Under the pieces are notes generated by a model. That model made no database searches. It had not been told where the DNA came from and saw only the letters and a program-made list of their open reading frames with translations. Position numbers and translations under genes: made by a program. Shown one piece after another: positions 44,993 to 57,165 of a DNA stretch of 64,000 bases; position 1 is the first letter of the stretch, and every line of letters begins with the position of its first letter. The DNA lies in NCBI GenBank assembly GCA_946800325.1, contig OX326957.1, positions 58,312,977 through 58,376,976 on the forward strand, given 5' to 3'. Source of the DNA: Luzula sylvatica. Its lineage: Eukaryota; Streptophyta; Magnoliopsida; Poales; Juncaceae.

Positions 44993-47359
44993 AATTTAAT
45001 GAGTTATTGTCTGACAATTTTCAAAATGAATTTATTTTGGTCATGCTATTGGGGGTATATAAGATGTATTTATTCATCTATAGGTACAAGGGATATTTCT
45101 CACGTTTTACGTGATATTTTTAGGGACACAAATGGAATCATGCCTCTCCAGTTTCTTAACATTTAATTTTGTAGGACTAAACCTAACTGTTAACCAATTT
45201 AAAAGTACTAGTTAGTAGTTGTTAACTAATTAAAAGGGCAAGTATATCCAACACTATATACTATACTTATACGAAGACCAATTATACCAAACCATGTACA
45301 GAAAAAAAAGAACAAATATCTCACATCCATTTCGAAAGAACTAAAATAATGGATGAAGTGACGTTGCCACATAATATATAGCTCAAAGATTGCTTGATTT
45401 GAAATTCTTGTATCCATATACGAACAAATTGAGGTCGCCATTGAAAGGGAATCCTGTTTCTAAAGGACCTAATCTTTTTACACGAGAGAACCATTTATAT
45501 AATAAGTCCATGCTAATTAGCTACACTATCCCTTTTACTCAAATAAGTTTCTTCCAAAACAGCCCTCAAATTATCGCTAGTATTCGTTCGGCAGCACATG
45601 AAGTAGCGAATTGTGAAAGAGTGGAAGTAAAAAACAAATTAATATTTTTTATTGAAAAGATGAGAGAGAAAAAAAAATTCATTTATTTCATTTTTTTCCA
45701 CTCTTTCATTTCCTCCATGAAATAGAATAATATTTTTTTATATTATTTTCTTCCAAAAAATTTCAATCCGTTCGACGAAATATAATTATTTTCTTTCGTT
45801 ATCTTTCACTATTCCATTCTTATTCCAATATCTCATGGAATAGAATTAAACGGATTTAAAAGCAATTGTTTGCGTGAAAGTTTTTTTCCTTATATTTTAT
45901 AAAAACAGATGTCATATAGAAACGGACAAAACACTGTTAATACTTTATAAAAATAGGCAAAATGGTTACTTTATAAATTTCTATAAATGGTTACTTTATC
46001 ATAATAGGCAAATGGTTACTTTATAAATTCAAAACACGAATTCTAAAAAAAAAAAACAGTATCATGTAATGTGATTTCACTGATGAAAATAAAATAAAAT
46101 TGCGAACCTGAAATTATCAGTACCTGCCTCCGTCTTCGATTGTTTTCTAGAGCGTCGTGCTGATAACATATTATAAATAAAAGATAAAACAACATAAAAA
46201 ATATAAAAGGAGAAATCTTTATTATTGATTGAATTGTTTTGTGTGTACAAATAATTAACATAAATCATGTTCATATATAGCACATAACACCAGTAGCAGT
46301 TCAAATAGGTAGACGATCTAGGCACATGTCGAGAGCCTAAAAAATATTTAAGTCCCTACACTTTTTTGACTCTCTAAATTTTTATGTTTTGACCGGTCCA
46401 ATAAATATATATAAGTTTTCGTCTTCGTATTTTATCTTCTCATATCATATATATATATATTTGGAGTTTATTTAGTAATTTCTTAAACTCATTATTGACA
46501 TTCTCATAAGCTGAAAAATTATGTATATTTGTATTGGGAATGGCAAAAAAATCTCGTACCTCGATGTTCATCGAACTTGGCTCAACGATCACTCAAAAAT
46601 TGGCTCAAACGAACTCGAGCAGAGACGATCCAACTCGAGTCAAAGTCGAGCCGAGCTCAAACCGGATTCATCTCGGTTCGAACTATCTCAAGTTCGAACA
46701 CTTTTATATATAAACCCAAAAAGTATAGTTTTTTTCGACCCGAGTTGAGTCAGCCGAGCTCAAGCTAAAAAACACAGCTTAAACACATATTCAAAGCCAA
46801 GCTCAAGTTAATCTCTATTTATCCGAACTCGATTCGTTGTCAGTCATAATATGTATTGGCCAGTTAGTTTATTTCATTATAACAATTATTGTGCATTTAT
46901 TACTTTAAATATTAAAATTGAGGAAAACTCCATATTTCTTTAGAAATTTCTATTTGTAAATAAGAGCAAATTTCAAATATTATTTTTATTCTTACTTGAA
47001 ACCAATAAATAAAATTCCACACTCCTACCACTTGTTTCTAACGAACAAAGAAGTACTAAATTATTTTCGCCGAGATCCCGTGAGGACGTTGAGCTGCCTT
47101 TGCACGACACATTTTGATCCAATATGTATCTTTCACATTTATATATAATTATACACATAACATATTAAACATATTAAGTTATAAATAATACATTCATATT
47201 TATAACGGACATCTAATTTACCAACTCTTTATATTTTAGACATATATTTATGCAATCCCTGTATGCCACGTCATCACAATCTTTTCAACCATTAAATTAT
47301 GATATGTCGCAAAATATGAACTATAGATTAATCATTAGTTTTTTATGATTGTGTTTTAT
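44993..47359. other. Intergenic region with small repeats and a possible LTR fragment (46060-46330)
   Basis: Short tandem copies of ATAGGCAAATGGTTACTTTATAA occur at 45950-46030 (unit trimmed here). Around 46150, GAGCGTCGTGCTGATAACAT, followed by a TATTATAAATAA stretch, resembles an LTR edge with adjacent primer-binding sequence read on the minus strand. No gene was recognised; open frames at 45390-45725 and 46521-46768 look random. Confidence 0.35.
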
Positions 47360-48330
47360 TTGTAGACATTTATGTCCGGTTCCCAAATCCCGAGATCACG
47401 CTTCGATATCGAGGGTACGATGCAAAGTAGGATAGTCAATTACCTGCGTGAAATTGATCACGCACGAAGGGTTGATTGCGTATCCTCCTTTCTCCTTGTC
47501 ACGTTGGTGACAAAACGCGCGTCTCACGCCCACACGTCTCCCACCACTTCGTTGACGATTTTCACTCCTTCGGTTTGATCACAACGAAGAGCCACAAGCG
47601 TCGCTCCTCTACCCGTATCCACCGTGAGTCGTAGCACCTCGGTCGCGGGTGCAACTGCCTAGACGAAGCACCGGCGAACTTGCTTAATTGCTTTCGATTC
47701 TCTAGACGGAGAAAACTCTCTTTTCTCCTCTTTTTCTTTCTCTCTTTCTATTCGCACTCTTTCAACTCTTTGTATGGAATGATAGACTGGATTGGACTGA
47801 TTTTTAAGGAGAGAGAAAAACATCCTATTTATACTAAAATAGGACACAGATTGGGTGAAAGGTTATGTATATCCAATATACATTTCCAGCAGCATGTTCA
47901 TTCGAACGCACCATAAGGTTCATTCGAACCAACTGCTTCCTGTCATGAGAATGTATAAAACCATTTTATACTCGAAGATGTCCGTTCGAACGCACCCTTA
48001 CGGTTCGTTCGAACGAACCATCTCCTGTCCCACTTCAGTGTTAATTCCAAACATCATTCGTTGTAGTCCGTTCGAACGAACACCAATGTTGGTTCGAACG
48101 AACCACTCCCTGGAATGAATATGTGTAAAACCATTTTACACTCGTAGTGGTTTGTTCGAACGAACCCAATTGTTAGTTCGAACGAACCACTCTCTGGAAC
48201 TTAACTTTGCACAATCATATTATGCATTTAATCAACCCATGAGCATTCATGTTCATATATCCTTATATGTACACTTTTACGGTTGATCCGAAACTGTATT
48301 TCTTTCAGATGTGTCAACGTATTATTCGTT
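47360..48330. mobile_element. LTR-like region with paired TTCGAA palindromes in 84-86-bp units
   Basis: The left part (47370-47660) is less AT-rich, beginning around GTCCGGTTCCCAAATCCCG. A CT-rich stretch and a TATA-like TTTATACTAAAATAGG follow at about 47830. From 47901 to 48182 four units each carry two TTCGAA palindromes 22-23 bp apart; units repeat every 84-86 bp. The motif array matches the solo LTR at 21147-22394, which suggests an LTR of a related type, but I could not define TG...CA ends. The open frames here (47372-47578, 47680-48118) are not convincing genes. Confidence 0.5.
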
Positions 48331-49314
48331 AGATTCATGTTTGACCGGTTTAATTTAATTTTGAATCATTTCACATTATGTTACATGATCAAATGTGAAT
48401 ACAAATAAAATGTGAAAAATTTAAATATATAACACTAATCAATTTGTATATAATATCATCAAAAATACATCAAATATTATTAGTATTTCTTAAATATAAT
48501 TTTAAAAAATTATGAAATATATTCACTTGAAATTTATCTTTATTTTGAGTTTCATATTATCGTATATCCAATAATTTTTCTCTAGCTTAAAGTTATCAAA
48601 ACATTTATGTAAGAAAATATAATATAAAAATAAATATAATTACATTAGTGGCTTGTAAGTCTAGTTATTAGTATTTTTAAAACTATAATTTTAAAAAATA
48701 TACATGCTACTAAGTATGTTATATTTTTATTTTTATTAAAAAAAATTCATGTTAATCTTTTAAAAACTTTTAAAATATAAGTATTCTTATTTTTAGATAC
48801 ATAAAAGTAAAAATATCATATTATTTTGCTTTTTATTTATGTCTACGCATAATATTTTATTATCTTATAATATCATTTTTTGGATGTCGTATTAGTACAC
48901 TAAATAAATATTTCGTATTGTGTCAGATTCAAAAATAATATAATAATTTTGCCATCATCGAACTTTTTTTATTAATATTATTTTTATTTTCACAAAGTAT
49001 TATGTTTGTTCTTAAAAAATTACAACTAAAATATTATGTGTATAACAAAACAAATGAAACAAATCCGTCACGAATTGCGGATAATCTCCCAGTAGAAATT
49101 AATTATGATCCTAATTCATTAATTCAATATGTACGGTGATACCCTTAATCATCTGTTAACATGATCATCTCCGGTTACCTTCTAAAATGGAGAATCTCCA
49201 ATACCTTTCTTGAATAATGGAGAACTCCATTCATGATAATAATGAGGCCTCTTAACTTAATTTCAAAGTGCTCAACAAAACGAAATAGTCGTACTCCTAT
49301 CATTATTGTTACGT
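48331..49314. other. AT-rich intergenic region upstream of the small gene at 49415
   Basis: Nothing recognised until a TATATAT box at 49324-49330. Confidence 0.5.
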
Positions 49315-49414
49315 GAATACGACTATATATTTAAGACACATAAATGTAGAGAATATATATCTCAATCGATATATTCATTTCACAATACATAATTTCTTTC
49401 TCTCCTCTCCAAAA

Positions 49415-49906
49415 ATGAAGAAGAAGAAGAATACTCCCGAACCCCTCCCTTTACTTCTCCATCCACAAACTCACCGGAGGAAATCCATCTCCACCTCTTC
49501 ATCTTCTCTCTCCTCCTCTAACTCTTCTACATCCTCTACCCTCCCTTCCCCTTCCCTCTCCCTCTGCCCTTCCCCGTACCACCACCCTTCCTCGATCCCC
49601 TTCTCTTGGGAACGCAAGCCCGGCGTTCCTTTCACCCCGATTCACCCTCATTGTCCTCCCTCCTATCACCTTTCCATCCCTCTCCCTCTCCCTCTCCCCC
49701 CTTCAAAACTCCACCAAAAGGGATCGAAAGATCATTTGGCCACGAATATTCGTCGCAGGAGAAGAGTATTGGAGTTCGTTCTTGCGCTGATCCAACGGTT
49801 CTCGACATTCGATCCGTATAACTCTTGTACGTCTGCGGTGAAGCATGACGTGAACAACGGTGACGATAAGAAGATCCGTGCTTCTCGGAACCGTCCGAGA
49901 AGATGA
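49415..49906 (+). CDS. Small Ser/Pro-rich plant protein with SIPFSWERKPGVP motif (DUF688-like)
   Basis: Single exon, 163 aa. The ATG at 49415 is preferred: the open frame continues upstream to 49313, but a TATA box (49324-49330) puts the transcript start near 49355, and this is the first Met inside the transcript that begins the Lys-rich start. The N-terminus is KKKK, then a Ser/Thr/Pro low-complexity region. The SIPFSWERKPG motif at about residues 60-70 is the diagnostic short motif of a plant-specific family of unknown function (DUF688-like). A basic RRRRR stretch and a short hydrophobic LEFVLALIQRF segment follow. A strong coding composition contrast with the AT-rich surroundings supports a real gene. 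Function unknown. Confidence 0.7.
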   Translation: MKKKKNTPEPLPLLLHPQTHRRKSISTSSSSLSSSNSSTSSTLPSPSLSLCPSPYHHPSSIPFSWERKPGVPFTPIHPHCPPSYHLSIPLPLPLPPSKLHQKGSKDHLATNIRRRRRVLEFVLALIQRFSTFDPYNSCTSAVKHDVNNGDDKKIRASRNRPRR

Positions 49907-50718
49907 GAAGAAAAAGTTTGGATGTATATACGGTACCGATTTAAACTTGATTTGTGTGTTCTAATGTGGATTTAATCTTGTTATAAATTTATATGTGAGG
50001 CGAGAGTTTAATTGGTATTTGGTTTTACAAACCTCACATAAAGATCAATAATAATGTATCAGAAAAGAAATGTTAAGACACTACAAATATTATCATAAAG
50101 GTACGTGGTTTAATTTAGGGTTGTTATTGTTAATTTATCTATTAGCGTGTTATTTTTTTAGTAGAATAGTGTGTTATTTTATTTTCATGTTTTATTCTCA
50201 AAATAATAGTTAAGATAGTATTATACTTTTCATGCTGTATCAATGTGTTGCTTTATGAACTTTCCTGTTTGGACTAGAAAGTAAATTTGTGGAGATATTG
50301 ATTTGGTTAGGGATGGTATAAGTTTGATGGACCCATACATAGCTAGCATGAAAGTATGTTAATGATGTGATTAATAATTGAAGAAAAGGTGGACATTAAT
50401 TAGGCAGAGAATATTTAGTAGTACAGTAAAGTGATGGAACGAGATGGAGTGTTTGTTGAGGCACGATGTTTGTTTGCCTCCTGCAATAAGAGAGAGGTGA
50501 CTTTGTCCCCCATATCAATTCATCATATTTTGTACTGATTTTATACCTCAACTCTTTTGTGGCCAAATGTATGGGGTAAATATTAATTAAACTCAATCAA
50601 AATGCTTTAATCGAATTCACATTGCCAGTTTTCTGAGCCATAAAGGAAGAAATATAACCAAAGCAAAATAATACAAAGAAAATTATTTTAAATATCATTT
50701 AGTAATACTATAAACCAT
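49907..50718. other. 3' region of the small gene and AT-rich spacer
   Basis: No further gene seen; the minus-strand frame 50396-50596 has no supporting feature. Confidence 0.5.
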
Positions 50719-51763
50719 TGTGGTAAAAGACGGTGTAAAATGATGAAACAACGGTGAAAAATGGTAAAACGATGATAAACTGGTCCATTTTTTGTAACAC
50801 GGTTGAGAAAAATAGTCAATCGTTTTTTAACAGTCGTTGACCGTTTTTCACTCCAAAAACGTTTTTCGGTCCGAAATTACACCGTTTTACTTAAATTATG
50901 TTGGGTTTGAGATTTTTTACTTTATTTTGGCCCACGTATTTTTTTAACAGTCCCTTCTCTTTTTTCTTCTCTCTCGATCTATCTTTCTCCCGCGACGGCT
51001 TCTAGTTCTCACTGACTCTCTCGGTCTCGCTGAATCTCTCTCTCTGGCTGAAAGTGGATTGTTCTCTACTCTCGCTGAATATCTTTCTTCTTGAATCTCT
51101 CTCTCGCTGGAAATCTGAAGCTCAGCTGCTGCTCTAATTTCTCACTGACTCTTTGAAGTTGTTGCTCCGATTTCTCACTGGTACATACCTGATTTTAAAT
51201 GAAGATCAACTTGGTTCAGATTTTAAGTACATTTGCTCCAATTTCATTGTAATAAAGTTCATTGATGAATAAAATAAGATTTTAAGTACATTTGCATGTA
51301 CATACAACCAAAATGAAACCTCCTAATTGTAATTATCTGACTAAATACAAAAAAAAAAATCTGAAATTAAGTTTTATAAAACTTCATATCTCATTTAGGC
51401 AGATATAATATTCACTAACATGTCCTAATTTTTCATCTGAATTGATTGAGATCAGTTTGTTCTTGGTCCTTGCTCAAAGAAATAAAATGCACCGGTGGAA
51501 GGCCTAAAATTGATACTTGTTTTGTTCAATTTCTAATCTTTGATACTTGTTTAATACAACCAATACACATTCGATGTATTTTTTTTAATTCAGTTTTAAG
51601 TGCATTTTTTTTATTTTATCTTTGAATTTTAATTAAAATATTACGTTTCTAGTGACCGTTTTTAACGTTTTTTTAACCATTTTACGATCGTTTTATGAGT
51701 AACACACTAAAACGGTGACCGACCGTTCCTTATCATTTTTTCGTTTTTTACAACAGTACTTAT
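50719..51763. mobile_element. hAT-like non-autonomous element with AAAACGGT subterminal motifs
   Basis: The ends TGTGGTAAAAGACG and, reversed, TGTTGTAAAAAACG match at 12 of 14 positions. Both subterminal zones carry many ACGGTG, CGTTTTT and GACCGTT motifs in both orientations. The interior at 50940-51190 has CT-rich leader-like sequence (TCTCTC with several CTGAATCTC copies). No transposase; target duplication not found. A fragment of the family lies at 16885-17015. Confidence 0.55.
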
Positions 51764-54094
51764 ATACTCAAGATTCAGTCGCCTTTCACTTCTTACTAGA
51801 TCTGCTCCTAATTGAGATTTTACTATGGTGAAAAAAATAGGAATCTCTATTTTTTAAGAAAATATGAATATATTTTTTTTTCAGCTTTTTAATTATGGTA
51901 GAAGTTTAGGATAGTATTATTTTATGTGGTGATACGAAGTCTCTTTACAATCTCTTCATTAATTATGCTGATGAGATGATCATATGATATTCGGACGAGT
52001 AAGTTGTAAATCAACAAATCCGATTTAAGTAATACATGAGTATGTGTTAAATGAATAGATGATAAATAAATAATTGATCCGATTTAACATATACAATAAT
52101 ATAGTTTCGCCATATATTTGTCTTATTTATTTGATTAATCATTATTCTTCTACCTATGCAAATTTAGAGGATACATGTATGTTTTCTATTAATTTTTCAT
52201 CTTTTTTAACTTGAATAGTATTAAAAGGATCTACTCATATTGGTGATTTTCAGTTTTAAATTCTTTACTAACACTAGCTTTAATTACACAAAAATGAGAT
52301 TTTCTGAATGAAATGCAATAATTACTTATTTTATGTTAAATTTTATTTCGAAGTATATTAATTTATGTTTAAAGATGTATTTTGCTAAATAATGTTTTTT
52401 ATATCATGTAAAATTGAATAAAAAATCATATTCAAAGAAAGGGGAGTTCTAGCATACACCCTTTTAAAATGATATTTTGGGTATTTAGAATAGTGTATCA
52501 TACATTTTATTATTTATGGATATTTTTTTCTTCAATGAACAATTCATATTTTCTATTTAGCCTACTATTCAGTAATAAATACACTTGAAAAATATTTTAA
52601 ATACTCATTAATTCATAATTACTCAAAATATCCTTGAAAAGGGGTGTATCATAAGCAAAAATGATGTATAATAGAACTCTCCTCAAAGAAAATATCAAAT
52701 TATTTTATCGTAATATATATTTTTCCGACCAATGCGAGATGTATTTCTATTATGTTAAATAAATTTTTTTATATGATTCATATTAGAATATGTTTTCGGT
52801 AATTCTTAAAAGTATATTCTTCATCGTCGCTAGAGATAATATCATCATACATAAAACATATTTTTTTTTCAGATACATCATCTATTTCATCAATCTAAAA
52901 TACACAGCAATGTGAAATCAACAATGTTCACATTTAGCTTTCGAATGAAATTTTGATGAAAGCAAATAATATGAAATCAACAAAGCCAAGAAATCTCAAG
53001 AAGAATAAGTTAGCACACAATTTGTTATAATATTTTTTTGCCATAAAAGATCTTTTTACAGTTCTTAGATTAAGATATAGAAATTAGCACAAGATCCAAA
53101 TTAATACGTGACTTTCAGACTAAGTTTTTTAATGTTGGTATTGGGTGATCCAATGCTTAATTAATCATCAATAAAATTTATTAATTTGTAATTAGTTAAG
53201 GTATTGATACAATGCTTCACGTTAATTAAAAAGAACCAAAATTGATATTATTCCTCGGTTTTAGGTTGAAGTTACTTCATGCTCCATCAATTCAATCATA
53301 AAAACATTATCATCATTTACTAATTAATAATTGTAGATAAAATAAAGATAATTGACAACATCATTATTGTATTGATTGCTTGCATTTGCGATATAGGTAA
53401 CTTCATGCTTAAAATATGCAAAATCTATATGTTTTACCTTGACCATTTTATTTCAATAATTTTATGATGCATACAGTGAAAAGATCTTGTATAAATATTT
53501 TCTTGACTTAACAAATATTGTTTCTTAACTTACTGGATTTGTCAATGCGTGATTTGAAAACTTGCATCTTAGTTTTTTTTAACATTATTATTACGTATTA
53601 CATATAATAATATTAGACACCTAAATTTTACATCTAGAATTCAGCTATATATACACGTGACATTTCAATTCTGCAACATTTAATTTTTTTTTTTTTTTTA
53701 TAAAGTTAATATGAATGCATTATAATTTGACACATATGCATATAGGTAATTTTTAAGTGCAAAATTTAAGTGTCTATCATTATTATATTACATATATTAT
53801 TCATATTAGGTAGAAGAAACTCTTGGTCTCTTTTTTTTTGGATCCAAGTGCTAAAAGTATCATAGTTTAAATATATTCTATTTAAGTAAATGACAGGATT
53901 TCTCTGAAATTTGGTTAAGCTTGTGAATTCAGTAATATATTATATTTAAGTAAACTCTTGGTCTTTTTTTTTTGTGAATTCAGTTGTAGATTCATTCAAT
54001 AAGAAATATATATACCAGTTAAATCTAGTATTGATAATTCGATGAAAAATACTGCAACGATTTGACAAAATTTTGAGAATACATCATAATTTTT
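51764..54094. other. AT-rich intergenic region, no gene recognised
   Basis: A diverged inverted pair around TGATACACCCCTTT-like sequence lies near 52450-52680 (GCATACACCCTTTTAAAA, and reversed ATGATACACCCCTTTTCA), suggesting another small foldback element of about 230 bp. Nothing else was recognised. Confidence 0.45.
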
Positions 54095-54481
54095 ATGCCA
54101 AATTTCATATGTATCCTTATAAAATCCCATAATATCACGTATACCCCTGCAAAATATGAAATATCATGAATACCTTTACAAAACTATTAAAATTTCATGG
54201 ATGCCTTTTTATTAGATTTCGGTTAACTATCCGTTAAGATTATCACTAATTTTTGCTTTTCCGATTTTATTTCCTATGTAAATATGAAATAATATTTATG
54301 TTGGAAAAATCGAAAAAGCATCAATTAGCGGTTATCTTAAGGAATAATTAATCGAAATCTAACAAAAAAAGACATATGTGAAATTTTAGTAGTTTTGTAG
54401 GAGTATTCATGATATTTCACGTTTTAGGACTGTACGTGAAATTGTGAGGTTTTTGTAGAGTTACATATGAAATTTTGCCTA
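54095..54481. mobile_element. Small foldback element related to the ATATCAT arrays
   Basis: The left end ATGCCAAATTTCATATGTA pairs with the reversed right end TAGGCAAAATTTCATATGTA. Both arms carry GAAATATCATGAATAC and TTAGATTTCG-TTAA-TAT blocks, with the centre near 54250. Length about 387 bp, with no coding potential. Confidence 0.65.
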
Positions 54482-54738
54482 TAATTTATAAGTTACCAGT
54501 TGGAAGAAAATAAATATGTTTGATGCAAAAAGTAACTTGGGCTGGTAATACTTGCATTTGTTTTAACGATAAATTTTCAATTTTGAGATACTTTTTTAGG
54601 CCCACAGTCACAAAAACAAACAATTTTGGCCTACAACCTCTCATATTAGGCCCCACCACGGTATTGTCCATATTTGTTCATATTTCTCTTCTTCAAAAAA
54701 TTTGGCCATGACATGAGAATCTAGAATTCTTTTTTTTA
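54482..54738. other. Short unassigned spacer between repeats
   Basis: Open frames on both strands (54486-54711) overlap each other and have no recognisable similarity. Confidence 0.4.
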
Positions 54739-55471
54739 GGGGCCGTTTGGCAAACGGAATTAGTAGAGTGGAATTGGATTATAAGGTGGAGGAAAATAAA
54801 GTTCTGGAATTAGTAATTCCATAGTTTGTTTGGATGTCCAAATTATAAGATGCTGGAAAGTTTAATTTTTTGTTTGGTTGTTTAGAAAAATTCTGGTATT
54901 TTGTTAATGACGATCTACAAATAATGCTTAATTAAAATTGATAAAAAATATTAAGTACCTTTGTTAAATAATCAAATAATATTAACTGTATCTTTACATT
55001 ATTATTTATTATAATATTATATTTTATCCAATTATAATAATATTATAATGATATATAATATTATATTATACTATCGTAATATAATTATTATATATTATTA
55101 CCATAATATATTTAATAATATAATTATATTCTAATATATTATATTATTAGAATAATATATAATATTATGTTAGTTATATGGAAATAATAATTATAAAACA
55201 ATTATGTTATTATTATACTATAATTTCTATAATATTAGCAATTCATAATATAATAATTATATATTATTACAATAATATATATAATAATACAATAATATAT
55301 ATAATAATACAATAATATATAATAGAATTTAATTAATACAATATAATAGTATTATCATAATATTAAATTATTATAATATTATTATTATGTTATTATTATT
55401 CTTATTATGATATTATATTATTATAATATTATAATATTATTGTTATTATTATATTATATTATATTATATTA

Positions 55472-55523
<52 letters not shown>

Positions 55524-56407
55524 ATATTAGTTTTAAGATATTAATAATATGATTATAATTAATATAACATTATTGCAATATAAAATTATCATAATATTAT
55601 TAATTGTAGTCATATTACGGTACTAATTTTAATAATATTATAATAATAATATAATATAATATTAATTATAATATGTTATGATATTAATATATTATAATAA
55701 TACTAATATGCAATTATAATAATATATTAATATTGTTATTATTATATTAATATAACATTATTTAAATAATAATAATATATTAATATTATTACTATTATAT
55801 TAGCATATTCATATAATATACTATTAAAATATTAAAATATTAATATTATTAATGTATTAATTTATTAATATTATTTATATTATAATATTAATATTTTAAT
55901 ATATTACTATTAATATATTATATTACTAATGATATTAATATATTAATACTTATATAAATATATTAAAATAATATTAATATATTATAATAATATTTATTAC
56001 AATATTATGGTATTATTAATTAATAATATATTAATATTGATATTAGTATTAATAATAATTATTATTGTAATTATTATATATGATCATATTAATATATAAT
56101 TATATAATAATAAATATATTATTATAGTATAATATTTCTTTAGCATCAATATTTAGCCATCAATTAAACACGTTATATAATTAAGTCTTAAGAAGTGGAG
56201 CCTTTATTAATTGAGATGCTAATGTTTTGCCGGAATTTGGGGTTCCAAGTTTTTTTGGAATTGAAATTGGTAGCTTTGAAGGGGTAAATATAATTCAGCA
56301 AATTGAAATTCCACTTTGGAATGGTTACCAAACAAGAAATATTTGTTTTGCTGGAAAAGTTTTTCCAATTCCAGCCCCAAATTCCTCCATCCAAACAAGA
56401 GATTCTC
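54739..56407. mobile_element. Transposon-like element with an almost pure A/T core (about 54960-56160)
   Basis: The left edge GGGGCCGTTTGGCAAACGG and the subterminal GTTTGTTTGGATG with GGAATT-rich motifs are mirrored at the right by GGAATTGGAA and, reversed, CTCTTGTTTGGATGGAGG. This resembles hAT- or PIF-type miniature elements. The core of about 1.2 kb is built from AATAT and ATT/TAA permutations with very few G or C, including a perfect (ATT)n run at about 55469-55519. Exact ends are uncertain. Confidence 0.5.
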
Positions 56408-57165
56408 TGGAAATAATAAAAGAGAACCAAATTTGTAAATTTCATTATGAAATTTCATTATTATAACTGAAATTTGAAACAAATAAATAGAAAAAAGGAA
56501 GTCATTTTTTTTTCTCGTAATATAAATTTGATATATATATATATATATCCTAGGAAAAAATATATGAGATGAAAAATACAAACACGGTTTGGAAAACTTT
56601 TTTTCGTTCTAACAAACAAAACAACTATCTATTATTTTACTCCATGAACTAGTTCCGAGTTCGAGGTCCGAGCAACCAATATAGACGATAGAAAAAAAAA
56701 ATATCTCTTTTTTCTTTTTCTTTTTTTTAATTGTTTTTGGTTTTTTTTTTTTTGTGAATTTCATAACATAGATGGTTGCAATTGATAGATAAACCAATTA
56801 TACTGTTAAATAACAAAAAAAAATTCGGTTTTGAGAGCCGTAATTCATACTAGAAACTCGGTATGCAGAATCACGATCTAAAACCCGATTTTTATAACCG
56901 GCAAATGTATATATTAAGAACCTAAAATTCTACAAAATGAATAATTACCTAGTATTAATAAAATAAAAGAATTATAAAACCCCACCAAAAGAAAAGTAAA
57001 TATAAAATATACCATTTACTTTTTATTAATATACAATCAAAACTATGTAAAAAAAAAAAGAATACCATACAAAATACATAGTTACATACAAAGAAACCCA
57101 CCACCAATTACATACCACTTCAAACGAAAAACTCCAAAAAAACTCTAAAAAAGAAGAAATCAAAT
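56408..57165. other. 3' flank of the PSI1-like gene
   Basis: A short AT microsatellite at about 56531-56548 and T-runs; no gene. It may include the 3' untranslated region of the gene ending at 57166. Confidence 0.5.

Noticed and set aside
47372..48118. Possible protein genes in the LTR-like region
   Set aside because: The frames cross the palindrome array and CT-rich leader and show no domain.
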